Positions 6,819-14,555 of a DNA stretch of 18,786 nucleotides are shown one piece after another (the stretch's first letter is position 1; every line of letters starts with the position of its first letter). The stretch is from JAAFHS01 sp046049665 (lineage in GTDB: Bacteria > Pseudomonadota > Alphaproteobacteria > Rhodobacterales > Rhodobacteraceae). Location: the NCBI GenBank assembly GCA_046049665.1, contig JBJOQW010000043.1:1-18786 (forward strand), in the 5' to 3' direction. Both the position numbers and the translations under genes were made by a program. The notes under the pieces are model-generated. The model saw only the letters and a program-made list of their open reading frames with translations. It was not told the origin of the DNA and searched no databases.

Positions 6819-8153
6819 TCATGCCGTCAGGCTCGCGTGGATATCCATCGCCGCATCGCGCCCTTCGGCCACCGCCGTCACCGTCAGATCATCGCCGCCC
6901 GTTGCACAATCGCCCCCGGCCCAGACTCCCGGCACCGATGTGCGCCCCGGCCCCGTCACCGCAATCTTGCCGCCCTCGATGGCAACACCATCAGGCGCAC
7001 CCTTCAGCGTTTGCCCAATCGCCTTGAACACCTGATCCGCCTTCAGCCGGAACGTCTCGCCCGTCGGCGTCAGGCCCGAAGGCCCATCCGCCATATAGCC
7101 GAATTCCACCTCGGCCACCGCCCCATTGCCATGCACCGCCACCGGTGCTGCATGCGTAATGATCCGCACCCCCGCCGATGTTGCATGCTCCTGCTCATAG
7201 CCCGATGCGCTCATCTTCTCTTGCCCGCGCCGATAGACAATCGTCACGTTTTCCGCCCCAAGCAGGCGCGACTGCACCGCTGCATCCACCGCCGTCATCC
7301 CCCCACCAATCACCACCACGTCCCGCCCAATCGCCAAGGTGCTGCGGTCCGGCGTCTGGCGCAGTTCTGCAATGAAATCCACCGCATCCCGCACGCCCGC
7401 CTTGTCTTCACCTGTCGCCCGCAGGGCGTTCACCCCCGCAAGGCCCATGCCCAAAAACACCGCATCATAGGCTTCCTGCAGATCATCCAGCGTCACATCC
7501 CGGCCCAACGCCTCGTTATACTTGATCCGGATCCCGCCAATCTTCAGCAGCCAATCCACCTCGGCTTGCGCGAAATCCCCCACCGCCTTATAACTCGCGA
7601 TGCCATATTCATTCAGCCCGCCCGCCTTGGGCCGCGCATCAAACACCACCACATCATGCCCCAGCATCGCCAGCCGGTGCGCGCAAGACAGCCCCGCAGG
7701 CCCCGCCCCCACCACCGCCACCCGCCTGCCCGTCGCCGCCGCCCGCGTGAACGGATGCACCCCCTTGGCCATCAGCGTATCCGTCGCAAAGCGCTGCAGC
7801 CGCCCAATTTCCACCGGCTTGCCTTCTGCCGCTTCGCGCACGCAGGCCTCTTCGCACAGCGTTTCCGTCGGGCAAACCCGTGCGCACATGCCCCCCATGA
7901 TGTTCTGCGCGAAAATCGTCTTGGCCGCCGCATCCGGTGTGCCCGTCGCGATCTGCCGGATGAACAGTGGAATATCGATGCCCGTCGGGCAAGCCGTGAT
8001 GCACGGCGCGTCATGGCAGAAATAGCACCGGTCCGCCGCCACCCGCGCCTCGTGCCGGTCCAGCGGTGCCTCGTGATCCGAGAAGTTTTCAGCATAGGCC
8101 GCAGGCGCAAGACGCCCTGCAACGATTCCGGGGGTCAACGGGCTGTTTGGCAA
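6819..8153 (-). CDS. preT: NAD-dependent dihydropyrimidine dehydrogenase, subunit PreT
   Basis: The NAD(H)-oxidising flavoprotein partner of PreA, related to the small subunit of glutamate synthase. In 444 residues it shows two N-terminal 4Fe-4S sites (Cys43, 46, 51, 55 and Cys90, 94, 100, 104), an FAD-binding VVGAGPAGLSCAHRLAMLG (147-165), a second Rossmann motif VIGGGMTAVDAA (281-292) for NAD(H), and the closing AGGDCATGGDDLTVTAVAEG FAD motif. The start is a TTG at 8153: GGAGG sits five bases upstream, an in-frame stop occurs 33 bases upstream, and the first internal ATG would remove the first cluster. Genes of this type also resemble GltD; adjacency to preA settles the assignment. It is the first gene of the preT-dedA-preA unit and diverges from accB. 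Confidence 0.93.
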   Translation of the reverse strand: MPNSPLTPGIVAGRLAPAAYAENFSDHEAPLDRHEARVAADRCYFCHDAPCITACPTGIDIPLFIRQIATGTPDAAAKTIFAQNIMGGMCARVCPTETLCEEACVREAAEGKPVEIGRLQRFATDTLMAKGVHPFTRAAATGRRVAVVGAGPAGLSCAHRLAMLGHDVVVFDARPKAGGLNEYGIASYKAVGDFAQAEVDWLLKIGGIRIKYNEALGRDVTLDDLQEAYDAVFLGMGLAGVNALRATGEDKAGVRDAVDFIAELRQTPDRSTLAIGRDVVVIGGGMTAVDAAVQSRLLGAENVTIVYRRGQEKMSASGYEQEHATSAGVRIITHAAPVAVHGNGAVAEVEFGYMADGPSGLTPTGETFRLKADQVFKAIGQTLKGAPDGVAIEGGKIAVTGPGRTSVPGVWAGGDCATGGDDLTVTAVAEGRDAAMDIHASLTA

Positions 8154-8376
8154 AGGGGCCTCCGTGCGCTTGCTTTTGGCTGGCTATCTGGAAAATGCTG
8201 CCACGCGCCGAATTTTTTATCAAATGGTAAAATGTTTTGCGCAGCGAAATTCGTTACAAGCGCCCAAAATTAAGGCATCCGCAATCGGGTGCTTTTCACC
8301 CCGGCCCTCCTCGCCTATAACCATGCGCAATCACATGGCCAAAAGGCCCCATCAGAACCGCCAACCCGAGGACGGC
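8154..8376. promoter_or_regulatory. Divergent control region of preT and accB
   Basis: This 223-base gap between two divergent genes contains an AT-rich island (about 8208-8275) in an otherwise GC-rich sequence. Within it, TTTTATC (8215-8221) and GGTAAAA (8226-8232) form an imperfect inverted repeat (6 of 7 positions) spaced by four bases, a possible operator. Promoters for both the pyrimidine-reduction genes and accBC must lie here. I could not place a convincing -35/-10 pair for either. Confidence 0.45.
8159..8163 (-). promoter_or_regulatory. Ribosome binding site that fixes the TTG start of preT
   Basis: GGAGG lies five bases before TTG at 8153. No ATG or GTG is available in frame between the upstream stop (8184-8186) and this point, so this site decides the start. 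Confidence 0.7.
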
Positions 8377-8868
8377 ATGAGCAAACATTCTTCCGATGCA
8401 GACGTGGCATTCATTCAGGCCTTGGCCGAACTTCTGAACGCGAATGACCTGACAGAACTGTCTGTCAAACGCGAATATGGCCCGGATGACCGGCTGGATG
8501 TGAAGGTCTCCAAGCAAACCCAGATGGTGGCGGCCCCAGCACCCGTCTATGCCCCGGCCCCGGCCGCCGCAGCACCCGCCGCCGCAGCCGCTGCGGCCCC
8601 AGCCGCTGCTGCACCCGAAGACCCCGCCCAGCACCCCGGCGCCGTCACCTCACCCATGGTCGGCACCGTCTATCTGGCCGCCGAACCCGGTGCGCAGCCT
8701 TTTGTCACCGTGGGTGCCACTGTGGCCGAAGGCCAGACCGTGTTGATCATCGAAGCCATGAAAACCATGAACCACATCCCTGCCCCGCGCGCAGGTACGG
8801 TCAAACGCATTCTGGTCGCCGATGGCAACGCGGTTGAATACGGCGCACCCCTGCTGATCATCGAGTAA
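8377..8868 (+). CDS. accB: Acetyl-CoA carboxylase biotin carboxyl carrier protein
   Basis: BCCP carries the biotin that is carboxylated by AccC and passed to acetyl-CoA, the first step of fatty acid synthesis. The 163-residue protein has an N-terminal helix region (to about residue 50), an alanine/proline-rich flexible linker (about 52-85) and a C-terminal biotinyl domain (about 88-163) with the EAMKTMN motif; Lys129 is the biotinylation site. The start at 8377 (MSKHSSDADV) is chosen because GAGG precedes it and the family N-terminus begins there, although the frame stays open for 71 codons upstream. It is followed by accC after four bases, the standard accBC operon. Confidence 0.96.
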   Translation: MSKHSSDADVAFIQALAELLNANDLTELSVKREYGPDDRLDVKVSKQTQMVAAPAPVYAPAPAAAAPAAAAAAAPAAAAPEDPAQHPGAVTSPMVGTVYLAAEPGAQPFVTVGATVAEGQTVLIIEAMKTMNHIPAPRAGTVKRILVADGNAVEYGAPLLIIE

Positions 8869-8872
8869 CCGC

Positions 8873-10222
8873 ATGTTCGATAAAATCCTGATTGCGAACC
8901 GGGGCGAAATCGCCCTTCGCGTGATCCGCGCCTGCCGCGAGATGGGCATCAAATCCGTCGCCGTGCATTCCACCGCTGACAGTGACGCCATGCATGTGCG
9001 CATGGCCGACGAATCTGTTTGCATCGGCCCCGCATCATCCACTGACAGCTACCTGTCCAAGGCCGCCATCATTTCCGCCTGTGAAATCACCGGCGCGCAG
9101 GCCGTGCACCCCGGCTATGGCTTCCTGTCTGAAAACGCTGCCTTCGCGCAGGCACTGGCCGACCACGGCATCACCTTCATCGGCCCCACCGCCGAACATA
9201 TCCGCATCATGGGTGACAAGATCACGGCCAAGGAAACCGCCGCCGCCCTAGGCATTCCGGTGGTGCCCGGCTCTGCCGGCGGGGTCGCAGACTTTGAAAC
9301 CGCCATTGGCGTCGCCCGCGATATCGGCTTTCCCGTCATCATCAAGGCCACCGCAGGCGGTGGTGGGCGCGGCATGAAGGTTGCCAAGAACCCCGAAGAG
9401 CTGGAAATCGCCTTCCGCACCGCGCGGTCCGAGGCAAAGAACGCCTTTGGCAATGACGAAGTCTATATCGAGAAATACCTGCAAAAACCCCGCCACATCG
9501 AAATTCAGGTGTTCGGCGATGGCAAAGGCAAAGCCGTGCATCTGGGTGAACGTGATTGCAGCCTGCAACGCCGCCACCAGAAAGTCTTTGAAGAAGCCCC
9601 CGGTCCCGCAATCACCCCGGCGCTCCGCGCGCGCATCGGCAAGGTCTGCGCCGATGCTGTGGCCAAGATCAACTACATCGGTGCTGGCACGATCGAATTC
9701 CTGTTCGAGGATGATGAGTTCTACTTCATCGAAATGAACACCCGCCTGCAGGTCGAACATCCCGTCACCGAATACATCTTTGGCGTTGATCTTGTCCGCG
9801 AACAGATCCGCGTCGCCGCTGGCATGGACCTTTCCTTCACGCAGGATGATCTGGTCATCAACGGCCATGCCATCGAAGTGCGCATCAACGCCGAAAAACT
9901 GCCGAACTTTTCACCCTGCCCCGGCCGTGTGAAGATGTTCCACGCCCCCGGCGGTTACGGCGTGCGCATGGATAGCGCCCTTTATTCCGGCTATTCCATC
10001 CCACCCTACTATGACAGCCTCATCGGCAAACTGATCGTGCATGGCCGTGACCGGCCCGAGGCGCTGGCCCGCCTGCAACGCGCACTTGGCGAGCTGATCG
10101 TTGATGGCATCGACACCACGACGCCGCTGTTCGATGCGCTGCTTGCCGAACCGGATATCCTGTCGGGCAACTACAACATCCACTGGCTGGAAAAGTGGCT
10201 GGCCGCCACGTTTGGTGACTGA
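8873..10222 (+). CDS. accC: Acetyl-CoA carboxylase biotin carboxylase subunit
   Basis: AccC carboxylates the biotin of AccB with bicarbonate and ATP. The 449-residue length equals that of typical AccC. Visible are the N-terminal FDKILIANRGEIALRVIRAC (2-21), HPGYGFLSEN (79-88), the ATP-grasp glycine loop GGGGRGM (162-168), and the catalytic EMNTRLQVEHPVTE (287-300) with Glu287, Asn289 and Arg291. Lys116 and Lys158 correspond to the E. coli ATP-binding lysines 116 and 159. It lies four bases behind accB and its last codons overlap the likely aat start. Confidence 0.98.
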   Translation: MFDKILIANRGEIALRVIRACREMGIKSVAVHSTADSDAMHVRMADESVCIGPASSTDSYLSKAAIISACEITGAQAVHPGYGFLSENAAFAQALADHGITFIGPTAEHIRIMGDKITAKETAAALGIPVVPGSAGGVADFETAIGVARDIGFPVIIKATAGGGGRGMKVAKNPEELEIAFRTARSEAKNAFGNDEVYIEKYLQKPRHIEIQVFGDGKGKAVHLGERDCSLQRRHQKVFEEAPGPAITPALRARIGKVCADAVAKINYIGAGTIEFLFEDDEFYFIEMNTRLQVEHPVTEYIFGVDLVREQIRVAAGMDLSFTQDDLVINGHAIEVRINAEKLPNFSPCPGRVKMFHAPGGYGVRMDSALYSGYSIPPYYDSLIGKLIVHGRDRPEALARLQRALGELIVDGIDTTTPLFDALLAEPDILSGNYNIHWLEKWLAATFGD

Positions 10223-10901
10223 TCCGGCCACGTTCCGGCTGACGCCTGATCACCTGCTGTCTGGTTACGCGCAGGGGATTTTCCCCATGGCCGAGGCCCG
10301 CGATGACCCCACCGTGCATTGGGTTGATCCGCGCCTGCGCGGCATCATGCCGCTGGACGGTTTCCATGTCTCGCGCAGCTTGGCCCGCCGCTTGCGCCGC
10401 TGGCCCCATCGCATCAGCGTGAATGCTGCCCTTGAACAGGTTGTGCTGGCCTGCGCCGACCGCCCCGAAACCTGGATCAACGCCACCATTCTTGATCTCT
10501 ATCTTGCCTTGCACGCCCGTGGCCACGCCCACAGCCTTGAGGTCTGGGAGGGTGATCAGCTGGTCGGCGGCGTCTATGGCGTGGCATTGGGGGCTGCCTT
10601 CTTTGGCGAAAGCATGTTTTCACGCCGCACCGATGCCTCGAAAATCGCCCTTGCCTATCTGGTGCACCGGTTGCGCGCGGGCGGCTTTACCCTGTTTGAC
10701 ACGCAGTTCCTGACCCCGCATCTGGCCAGCCTTGGCGGCATCGAAATCAAGCGCGCCGAATATCACCGCCGCTTGGCCAGCGCCTTGGTCCAACGCGCCA
10801 GCTTCACGCCGCCCGGCTATTCATCCTCGCCCGAATCCGTCTCTTCGACCGCTGGTGCGTCCAGCCCCGGCACATCGCAGTTCAGCACCCAGACGTCATA
10901 A
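10215..10901 (+). CDS. aat: Leucyl/phenylalanyl-tRNA-protein transferase
   Basis: Aat adds Leu or Phe from charged tRNA to proteins with N-terminal Arg or Lys, marking them for ClpS/ClpAP degradation (N-end rule). The 228-residue protein shows the family motifs GYAQGIFPMAE (18-28), GHAHSLEVWEGDQLVGGVYG (103-122), GESMFSR (131-137) and FDTQFLTPHLASLGG (161-175), where Asp162 and Gln164 match the pair implicated in catalysis in E. coli. The start is taken as GTG at 10215, overlapping the accC end by 8 bases; there is no clear ribosome binding site, so this start is uncertain. The last 28 codons overlap the DUF2155 gene on the other strand, which yields an unusual Ser/Thr-rich tail ending STQTS. 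Confidence 0.94.
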   Translation: MTDPATFRLTPDHLLSGYAQGIFPMAEARDDPTVHWVDPRLRGIMPLDGFHVSRSLARRLRRWPHRISVNAALEQVVLACADRPETWINATILDLYLALHARGHAHSLEVWEGDQLVGGVYGVALGAAFFGESMFSRRTDASKIALAYLVHRLRAGGFTLFDTQFLTPHLASLGGIEIKRAEYHRRLASALVQRASFTPPGYSSSPESVSSTAGASSPGTSQFSTQTS

Positions 10902-11215
10902 CGCGGGTGATCCATCGCCGACAACGCCGGGCTTGACGCGATCATCCAGCCATCAAACGCCACGGCCTGCGCCCGGTTGTCCACGATTGTCAGATGGGCA
11001 AAGGCATCGGACGACGGATCGTTGGCCGGATAGCGGCATTCATCCATGCGGATCGTCAGCTGGCCCCGCTCCAAGGTCTGGCCCGCGGGCATGGTCACGT
11101 CTTCGGTTGCCCCGGACAGCTTGTCCAACCAGCGCAACACCCCACCCTCAGCCGTTGCCGTTTCTGCGTGAACAGGCAGGCCCAGACAGCACAGCATCAG
11201 CGCAAGCGCCCTCAC
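10817..11215 (-). CDS. DUF2155 secreted protein
   Basis: A 132-residue exported protein of the DUF2155 family, common in Alphaproteobacteria and of unknown function. Residues 1-17 form a signal peptide with a cleavage site after VHA. The mature part has LRWLDKLSGATED, a predicted beta-rich core and two cysteines (Cys60 in MDECRYP, Cys113 in LNCDVP) that could form a disulfide in the periplasm. The C-terminus is acidic. The GTG start at 11215 overlaps the stop of the mlaD-like gene by four bases (GTGA), so the two are probably translationally coupled. The 3' end runs 85 bases antisense into aat. A periplasmic job with the MlaD-like protein is inferred from the coupling only. Confidence 0.88.
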   Translation of the reverse strand: MRALALMLCCLGLPVHAETATAEGGVLRWLDKLSGATEDVTMPAGQTLERGQLTIRMDECRYPANDPSSDAFAHLTIVDNRAQAVAFDGWMIASSPALSAMDHPRYDVWVLNCDVPGLDAPAVEETDSGEDE

Positions 11216-11670
11216 GGTGCATCATCCCCCGAAGCCGCCCCCACGAAACGCATCAGCAAGGTGACCAGGCTGACCGACCCCTGCGTATCCTCGATCTCGG
11301 CCCCCGGTGCCAGCACATCGGCCGACCCGCCGGGCACGATCTCGATGTAATTTCCCCCCAGAAGCCCTTCTGAAGACACAAGAATTGCAGAATCATCCGG
11401 CAGGACAATGTCCTTGTCGATCTGTACTTCGGCATCGGCATAAAAGGTTGTCGGGTTCAACTGTAGCGATGTGATCGACCCGACCTTCACCCCTGCCAGG
11501 CGCACATCGGTGCCAACACTGATTCCATCAACCGCGCGAAAACTCGCGACCAGAGGATAGGTATCGGACCCACCCGAAAAGCCGCTTGTCTGGCCCGCAT
11601 AGGCCAGAAACCCGATGGCTACGGCCAGCACCGCTGCGCCTGCCAGCACCTCAGACGTATTCTCAGCCAT
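11212..11670 (-). CDS. mlaD: MlaD-like MCE-domain protein
   Basis: A 152-residue inner-membrane-anchored MCE-domain protein, of the kind that forms a hexameric ring in the Mla phospholipid transport system keeping outer-membrane asymmetry. One N-terminal span (about 8-27) is followed by an MCE domain (about 38-115) with YPLVASFRAVDGISVGTDVR, AGVKVGSI and SEGLLGGNYIEIVPGG. The start at 11670 (MAENTSEVLAG) overlaps the preceding stop as TAATG; an upstream in-frame start five codons earlier is less likely. The ATPase and permease partners (MlaF, MlaE) are not next to it, so they must be encoded elsewhere if it works in that system. Confidence 0.93.
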   Translation of the reverse strand: MAENTSEVLAGAAVLAVAIGFLAYAGQTSGFSGGSDTYPLVASFRAVDGISVGTDVRLAGVKVGSITSLQLNPTTFYADAEVQIDKDIVLPDDSAILVSSEGLLGGNYIEIVPGGSADVLAPGAEIEDTQGSVSLVTLLMRFVGAASGDDAP

Positions 11671-12044
11671 TATTCCGGTTGCCACGCATCATAGTCACGC
11701 CGCGCCGCCGGTGCTGCACGCCGGATTGACCCGGGCGGCGCATAGGCAGCATCCGTGCCCGTCAGGTTTTCCTGATGCGGCTTTTCCCAGGGCTTGTGCA
11801 CTAGTGGCGCATCCGTCGGCGGCTGATCCCAGGTGAAATGCAGCCATCCGTGCCAGTCAGGCGACACGCGCGATGCTTCCATCTCACCGTTGTAAATGAT
11901 CCAGCGCTTCTTGCCATCGCGCGTCTGGTAATAGGTGTTGCCTTGTGCATCGCTGCCCACCTTCACCCCGCGCCGCGCTGTAAACAGCTGCGTGCCCAGC
12001 GTCTGGCTGTTCCACCATGTCAGCAGGCGTTTCAGGAAATACAT
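11670..12044 (-). CDS. NDUFA12-like protein (complex I accessory subunit homologue)
   Basis: A 124-residue homologue of the mitochondrial B17.2/NDUFA12 subunit, which in Alphaproteobacteria is a supernumerary subunit of NADH:quinone oxidoreductase. The typical features are the N-terminal WWNSQTLGTQLFTARRGVKVG (about 10-30), GNTYYQTRDGKKRWIIYNG (35-53), the ASRVSPDWHGWLHF motif (57-70) and the PPxDAP-x-KPWEKPHQENLTGT stretch (75-97). The start at 12044 has GGAGG upstream. It is the first of three genes that overlap end to end (NDUFA12, MlaD-like, DUF2155); the order seems typical of Rhodobacterales as far as I recall. No nuo gene lies in the window. Confidence 0.94.
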   Translation of the reverse strand: MYFLKRLLTWWNSQTLGTQLFTARRGVKVGSDAQGNTYYQTRDGKKRWIIYNGEMEASRVSPDWHGWLHFTWDQPPTDAPLVHKPWEKPHQENLTGTDAAYAPPGSIRRAAPAARRDYDAWQPE

Positions 12045-12112
12045 GGGCGGGCCTCCGTTGCGTTCCCTTCATATGGCTGAAGGCATCCAAAACGTCCAGA
12101 GGACATGCTATC

Positions 12113-12139
12113 GCGGCAGCATCTTCGGCATGCTGCCGC
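12113..12139 (-). terminator. Hairpin after the chemoreceptor gene
   Basis: A perfect 10-bp inverted repeat (GCGGCAGCAT and ATGCTGCCGC) with a 7-base loop begins 9 bases after the chemoreceptor stop. No T run follows it, so it may be a weak or Rho-assisted terminator or a 3' stability hairpin. The remaining 68 bases up to the NDUFA12-like gene must hold that operon's promoter, if it has its own. Confidence 0.45.
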
Positions 12140-12147
12140 ACCGCACC

Positions 12148-13884
12148 TCAGGCTGCGCGGTACTGCCGCGTCGCCCCCCCGCCAGCCGCCTTGCCCAATT
12201 CGAAGACTGACACCAGTTCCAGCAGATTTGCCGCCTCATGCGCCAGATCCTCACTCGTGCTGGTCGCCGATTGCACCATCGCGGCATTGCGCTGTGTCAC
12301 CTGATCCAGCTGCCCCACCCCGATGTTGATTTCATGCAGGCCCGACGACTGCGCATTTGCGCCGCTGGCAACCCCTGCGATCAACCCTGAAATATCCTGC
12401 ACCCGTCCCAGGATAACGGACAAGGCCTCACCTGCCTTACCCACCAGTTCAACCCCGCTGTTCACCTGTGAAGCACTGTCATGTATCAGTGTCTTGATCT
12501 GCCGCGCCGCTTCTGAACTGCGATGGGCCAGCGCGCGCACCTCGGATGCAACCACCGCAAAGCCCCGCCCGGCATCACCCGCCCGCGCAGCCTCAACCCC
12601 TGCGTTCAGTGCCAGCAGGTTTGTCTGGAATGAAATGTCGTCAATCACGCCCACAATCGTGGAAATCTGGCTCGAGAAACGTGCAATCTCGCGCATAGCC
12701 GACACTGCATTTTCAACCACCACGCCGCTGGCCGTAGCATCCGCCTGCGCACTGGCCATCACGCGCTCCACATCCGCAATCGCATTCGCCGCAGCACTGA
12801 CATTGTCGGTCAGTTCCTGCAGCGCCGCTGCCGTTTCTTCCAGCGCCGCCGCCTGATTTTCGGTGCGTTGCGACAGATCCTCGGATTGCTGCTGTATCGA
12901 ACCAGCACCTTCGCCAATGCGCGATGCGGCATTCACAACCGCCTGAATTGCTGTGCCGAACTTGTCCATCGCAAGGTTAAAATCATCGCGTAACGCCATG
13001 TAATCATGTGGAAATTTTCCATCAATCCGGGCAGACAGATTGCCCGCCGCCAGGCTGCGCAGGCCCGCCGTCAAGGCCTGCACGACCTGTGCCTGCTCTT
13101 TCGCGTCAGCTTCCCGGGAATCGCGTTCCGCCGCAGCAAGCTGCAGGTTTTCGCGCATCACATCCAGTGATTGCGCAATATGGCCCACTTCATCTTGCCG
13201 CTGGATATAGGGCACCGCGCTGCTGAAATCCGCCTTCGCCACACGCGTCATTGCTTGCGCCACCTGTTGCATCGGCACGCGCAATGTCAGATGCAAGGCA
13301 TAGGCCCCCGCACCCAGCAAAACCGCAAACAGCACCGCTGCGATCAGATAGGCCCGGTTCTGCAGCGCCGCATAATGCGCCAGAATTTCGGCCGTTGACC
13401 ATTGCAGCACAACCGCACCCGTCACAGCGCCACTTTCGCCAAACAGGCCCGGTGCCGCCACGATCAGACCTGTCGGGTCAGTTGCAACCGTGCCGGTCTC
13501 CATGGCGCGCTCCGCAAGCGTGGCCATCTGGCTGCGCGTCGCCTCATCAACCTCGCCCCACTCAGCCGCCGGCACATTCTGCAGATCATAGACGCCGCCA
13601 CCGGCCAGACGCCCCCCCTCGCGCGCGGCAAAGGCCACGTAGGCATCTTGCACCACGTCAAGCTTGCCAAACTTCATGGCACCCGCGACATCATACGCGA
13701 GAGCCGCGCTATTGCTCAGCGCCAGTTCCTGCAGCCCCTCGGTGGCCACCTGGCGCACCAGCGTTGCCCCGTTAAAGGATATCAGCCCTGCAACAAGGGC
13801 AGTAATGACGGCCACCATCGCCAGACACTTGCCAAACAAGGAGATCTGGCCAAACCCTGGCCCGCGTGCGATTTTCTGCATCAT
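12148..13884 (-). CDS. Methyl-accepting chemotaxis protein
   Basis: A 578-residue transmembrane chemoreceptor. Order: short basic N-terminus, first span (about 17-39), a periplasmic sensor region of about 135 residues (40-176), second span (178-200), a HAMP domain (about 201-253), a second HAMP-like segment (about 268-312, GLRSLAAGNLSARIDG) and the long coiled-coil signalling domain (about 320-560). The kinase-contact hairpin tip is clear at about 415-450 (FQTNLLALNAGVEAARAGD, GRGFAVVASEVRAL). The C-terminus (TRQYRAA) has no obvious CheR-docking pentapeptide. AAGG precedes the start; an ATG directly after it is an equal alternative. The ligand is unknown. It follows a secreted PDC-like gene by 24 bases, suggesting the two form one sensory unit. 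Confidence 0.95.
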   Translation of the reverse strand: MMQKIARGPGFGQISLFGKCLAMVAVITALVAGLISFNGATLVRQVATEGLQELALSNSAALAYDVAGAMKFGKLDVVQDAYVAFAAREGGRLAGGGVYDLQNVPAAEWGEVDEATRSQMATLAERAMETGTVATDPTGLIVAAPGLFGESGAVTGAVVLQWSTAEILAHYAALQNRAYLIAAVLFAVLLGAGAYALHLTLRVPMQQVAQAMTRVAKADFSSAVPYIQRQDEVGHIAQSLDVMRENLQLAAAERDSREADAKEQAQVVQALTAGLRSLAAGNLSARIDGKFPHDYMALRDDFNLAMDKFGTAIQAVVNAASRIGEGAGSIQQQSEDLSQRTENQAAALEETAAALQELTDNVSAAANAIADVERVMASAQADATASGVVVENAVSAMREIARFSSQISTIVGVIDDISFQTNLLALNAGVEAARAGDAGRGFAVVASEVRALAHRSSEAARQIKTLIHDSASQVNSGVELVGKAGEALSVILGRVQDISGLIAGVASGANAQSSGLHEINIGVGQLDQVTQRNAAMVQSATSTSEDLAHEAANLLELVSVFELGKAAGGGATRQYRAA

Positions 13885-13908
13885 GACTGCCCTTGAAAAC
13901 GGTTATTG

Positions 13909-14478
13909 TTAAAGTGCTTCGGCGTTAACACCGACGGTCATCGTGCCAATCACGCTGCCAGAGGCCGGATCAACAATCGCCACGGAAATCTGTGCCTGAT
14001 AGGTCTGGGTGGATTCGTCCAACTCCACCTCGCCAATCAGATGGCCTGTCGGACCATTGGGAAACACCATGGTGAACTTGTCTTCATCACCCTGCCACAT
14101 GTCCGATGTCGGGGCCGATGCCGCAACGTTCAGGCCAAGCGCATCGGTGATGAACACTTCGGTGATCTTGCCGCCCGATGCCTCCACCTGCCCGCGCAGG
14201 AAATCAGATGCAGGGTTGTTCAGAACGGGTGTCACTGTCGGCATCTCGGCTTGCCCCACTTCGGCACGCCAAGCTGCATCGGCTGCATCAATCGCCGCCT
14301 GATCATAGCCCGCGCGTTCTGCATTTGCCGCAAGCACGGCTTGCACCAGCGCCGGGTCGGAAGACCATGTGCTGATCGCGCTTTCCATAAAGCCCTGCAA
14401 GGCAGCCTGGTATTCAGACGCGAAGGCAGGCGCAGACCAAAGCATCAGCGGCACCGCAGCCAGTTTCAGAAGTTTCAT
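13909..14478 (-). CDS. Secreted PDC/Cache-like sensor protein
   Basis: A 189-residue protein with a signal peptide (1-20, ending SAPAFA) and no later membrane span, so it is likely periplasmic. The central part, EVFITDALGLNVAASAPTSD followed by MWQGDE-x-KF (about residues 107-134), matches the pattern of PDC/Cache sensor folds as I know them from Rhodobacteraceae proteins. The C-terminal strands (AQISVAIVDPASGSVIGTMTVGVN) resemble the membrane-proximal part of such folds. The start at 14478 is chosen for the signal peptide and the GGGAA upstream; an in-frame start eight codons earlier is unlikely. It precedes the chemoreceptor gene by 24 bases. A role as a ligand-binding partner of that receptor is inferred. 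Confidence 0.82.
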   Translation of the reverse strand: MKLLKLAAVPLMLWSAPAFASEYQAALQGFMESAISTWSSDPALVQAVLAANAERAGYDQAAIDAADAAWRAEVGQAEMPTVTPVLNNPASDFLRGQVEASGGKITEVFITDALGLNVAASAPTSDMWQGDEDKFTMVFPNGPTGHLIGEVELDESTQTYQAQISVAIVDPASGSVIGTMTVGVNAEAL

Positions 14479-14555
14479 GCGTGTTCCCTTTTCCAAAAGC
14501 AAAACCGCCCGTATCGCGGTCTGACCAACATTCTGGGTAGAAAGGGTTGCGCATT

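Noticed and set aside
6693..8273. A 526-codon open frame on the plus strand, the longest in the window
   Set aside because: It lies antisense to preT, whose clusters and Rossmann motifs are clear. Its product is a low-complexity Arg/His/Pro-rich sequence, as expected of a shadow frame in GC-rich DNA.
8530..8630. Repeated Ala/Pro codons in accB as a genuine DNA repeat or assembly artefact
   Set aside because: An Ala/Pro-rich flexible linker is normal in BCCP, and the biotinyl domain continues in frame after it.
13909..13929. TTAA followed by TTAAC near the end of the PDC-like gene, as a second CtrA box
   Set aside because: The spacing is 12 bases rather than 7 and the site overlaps the 3' end of a coding region.
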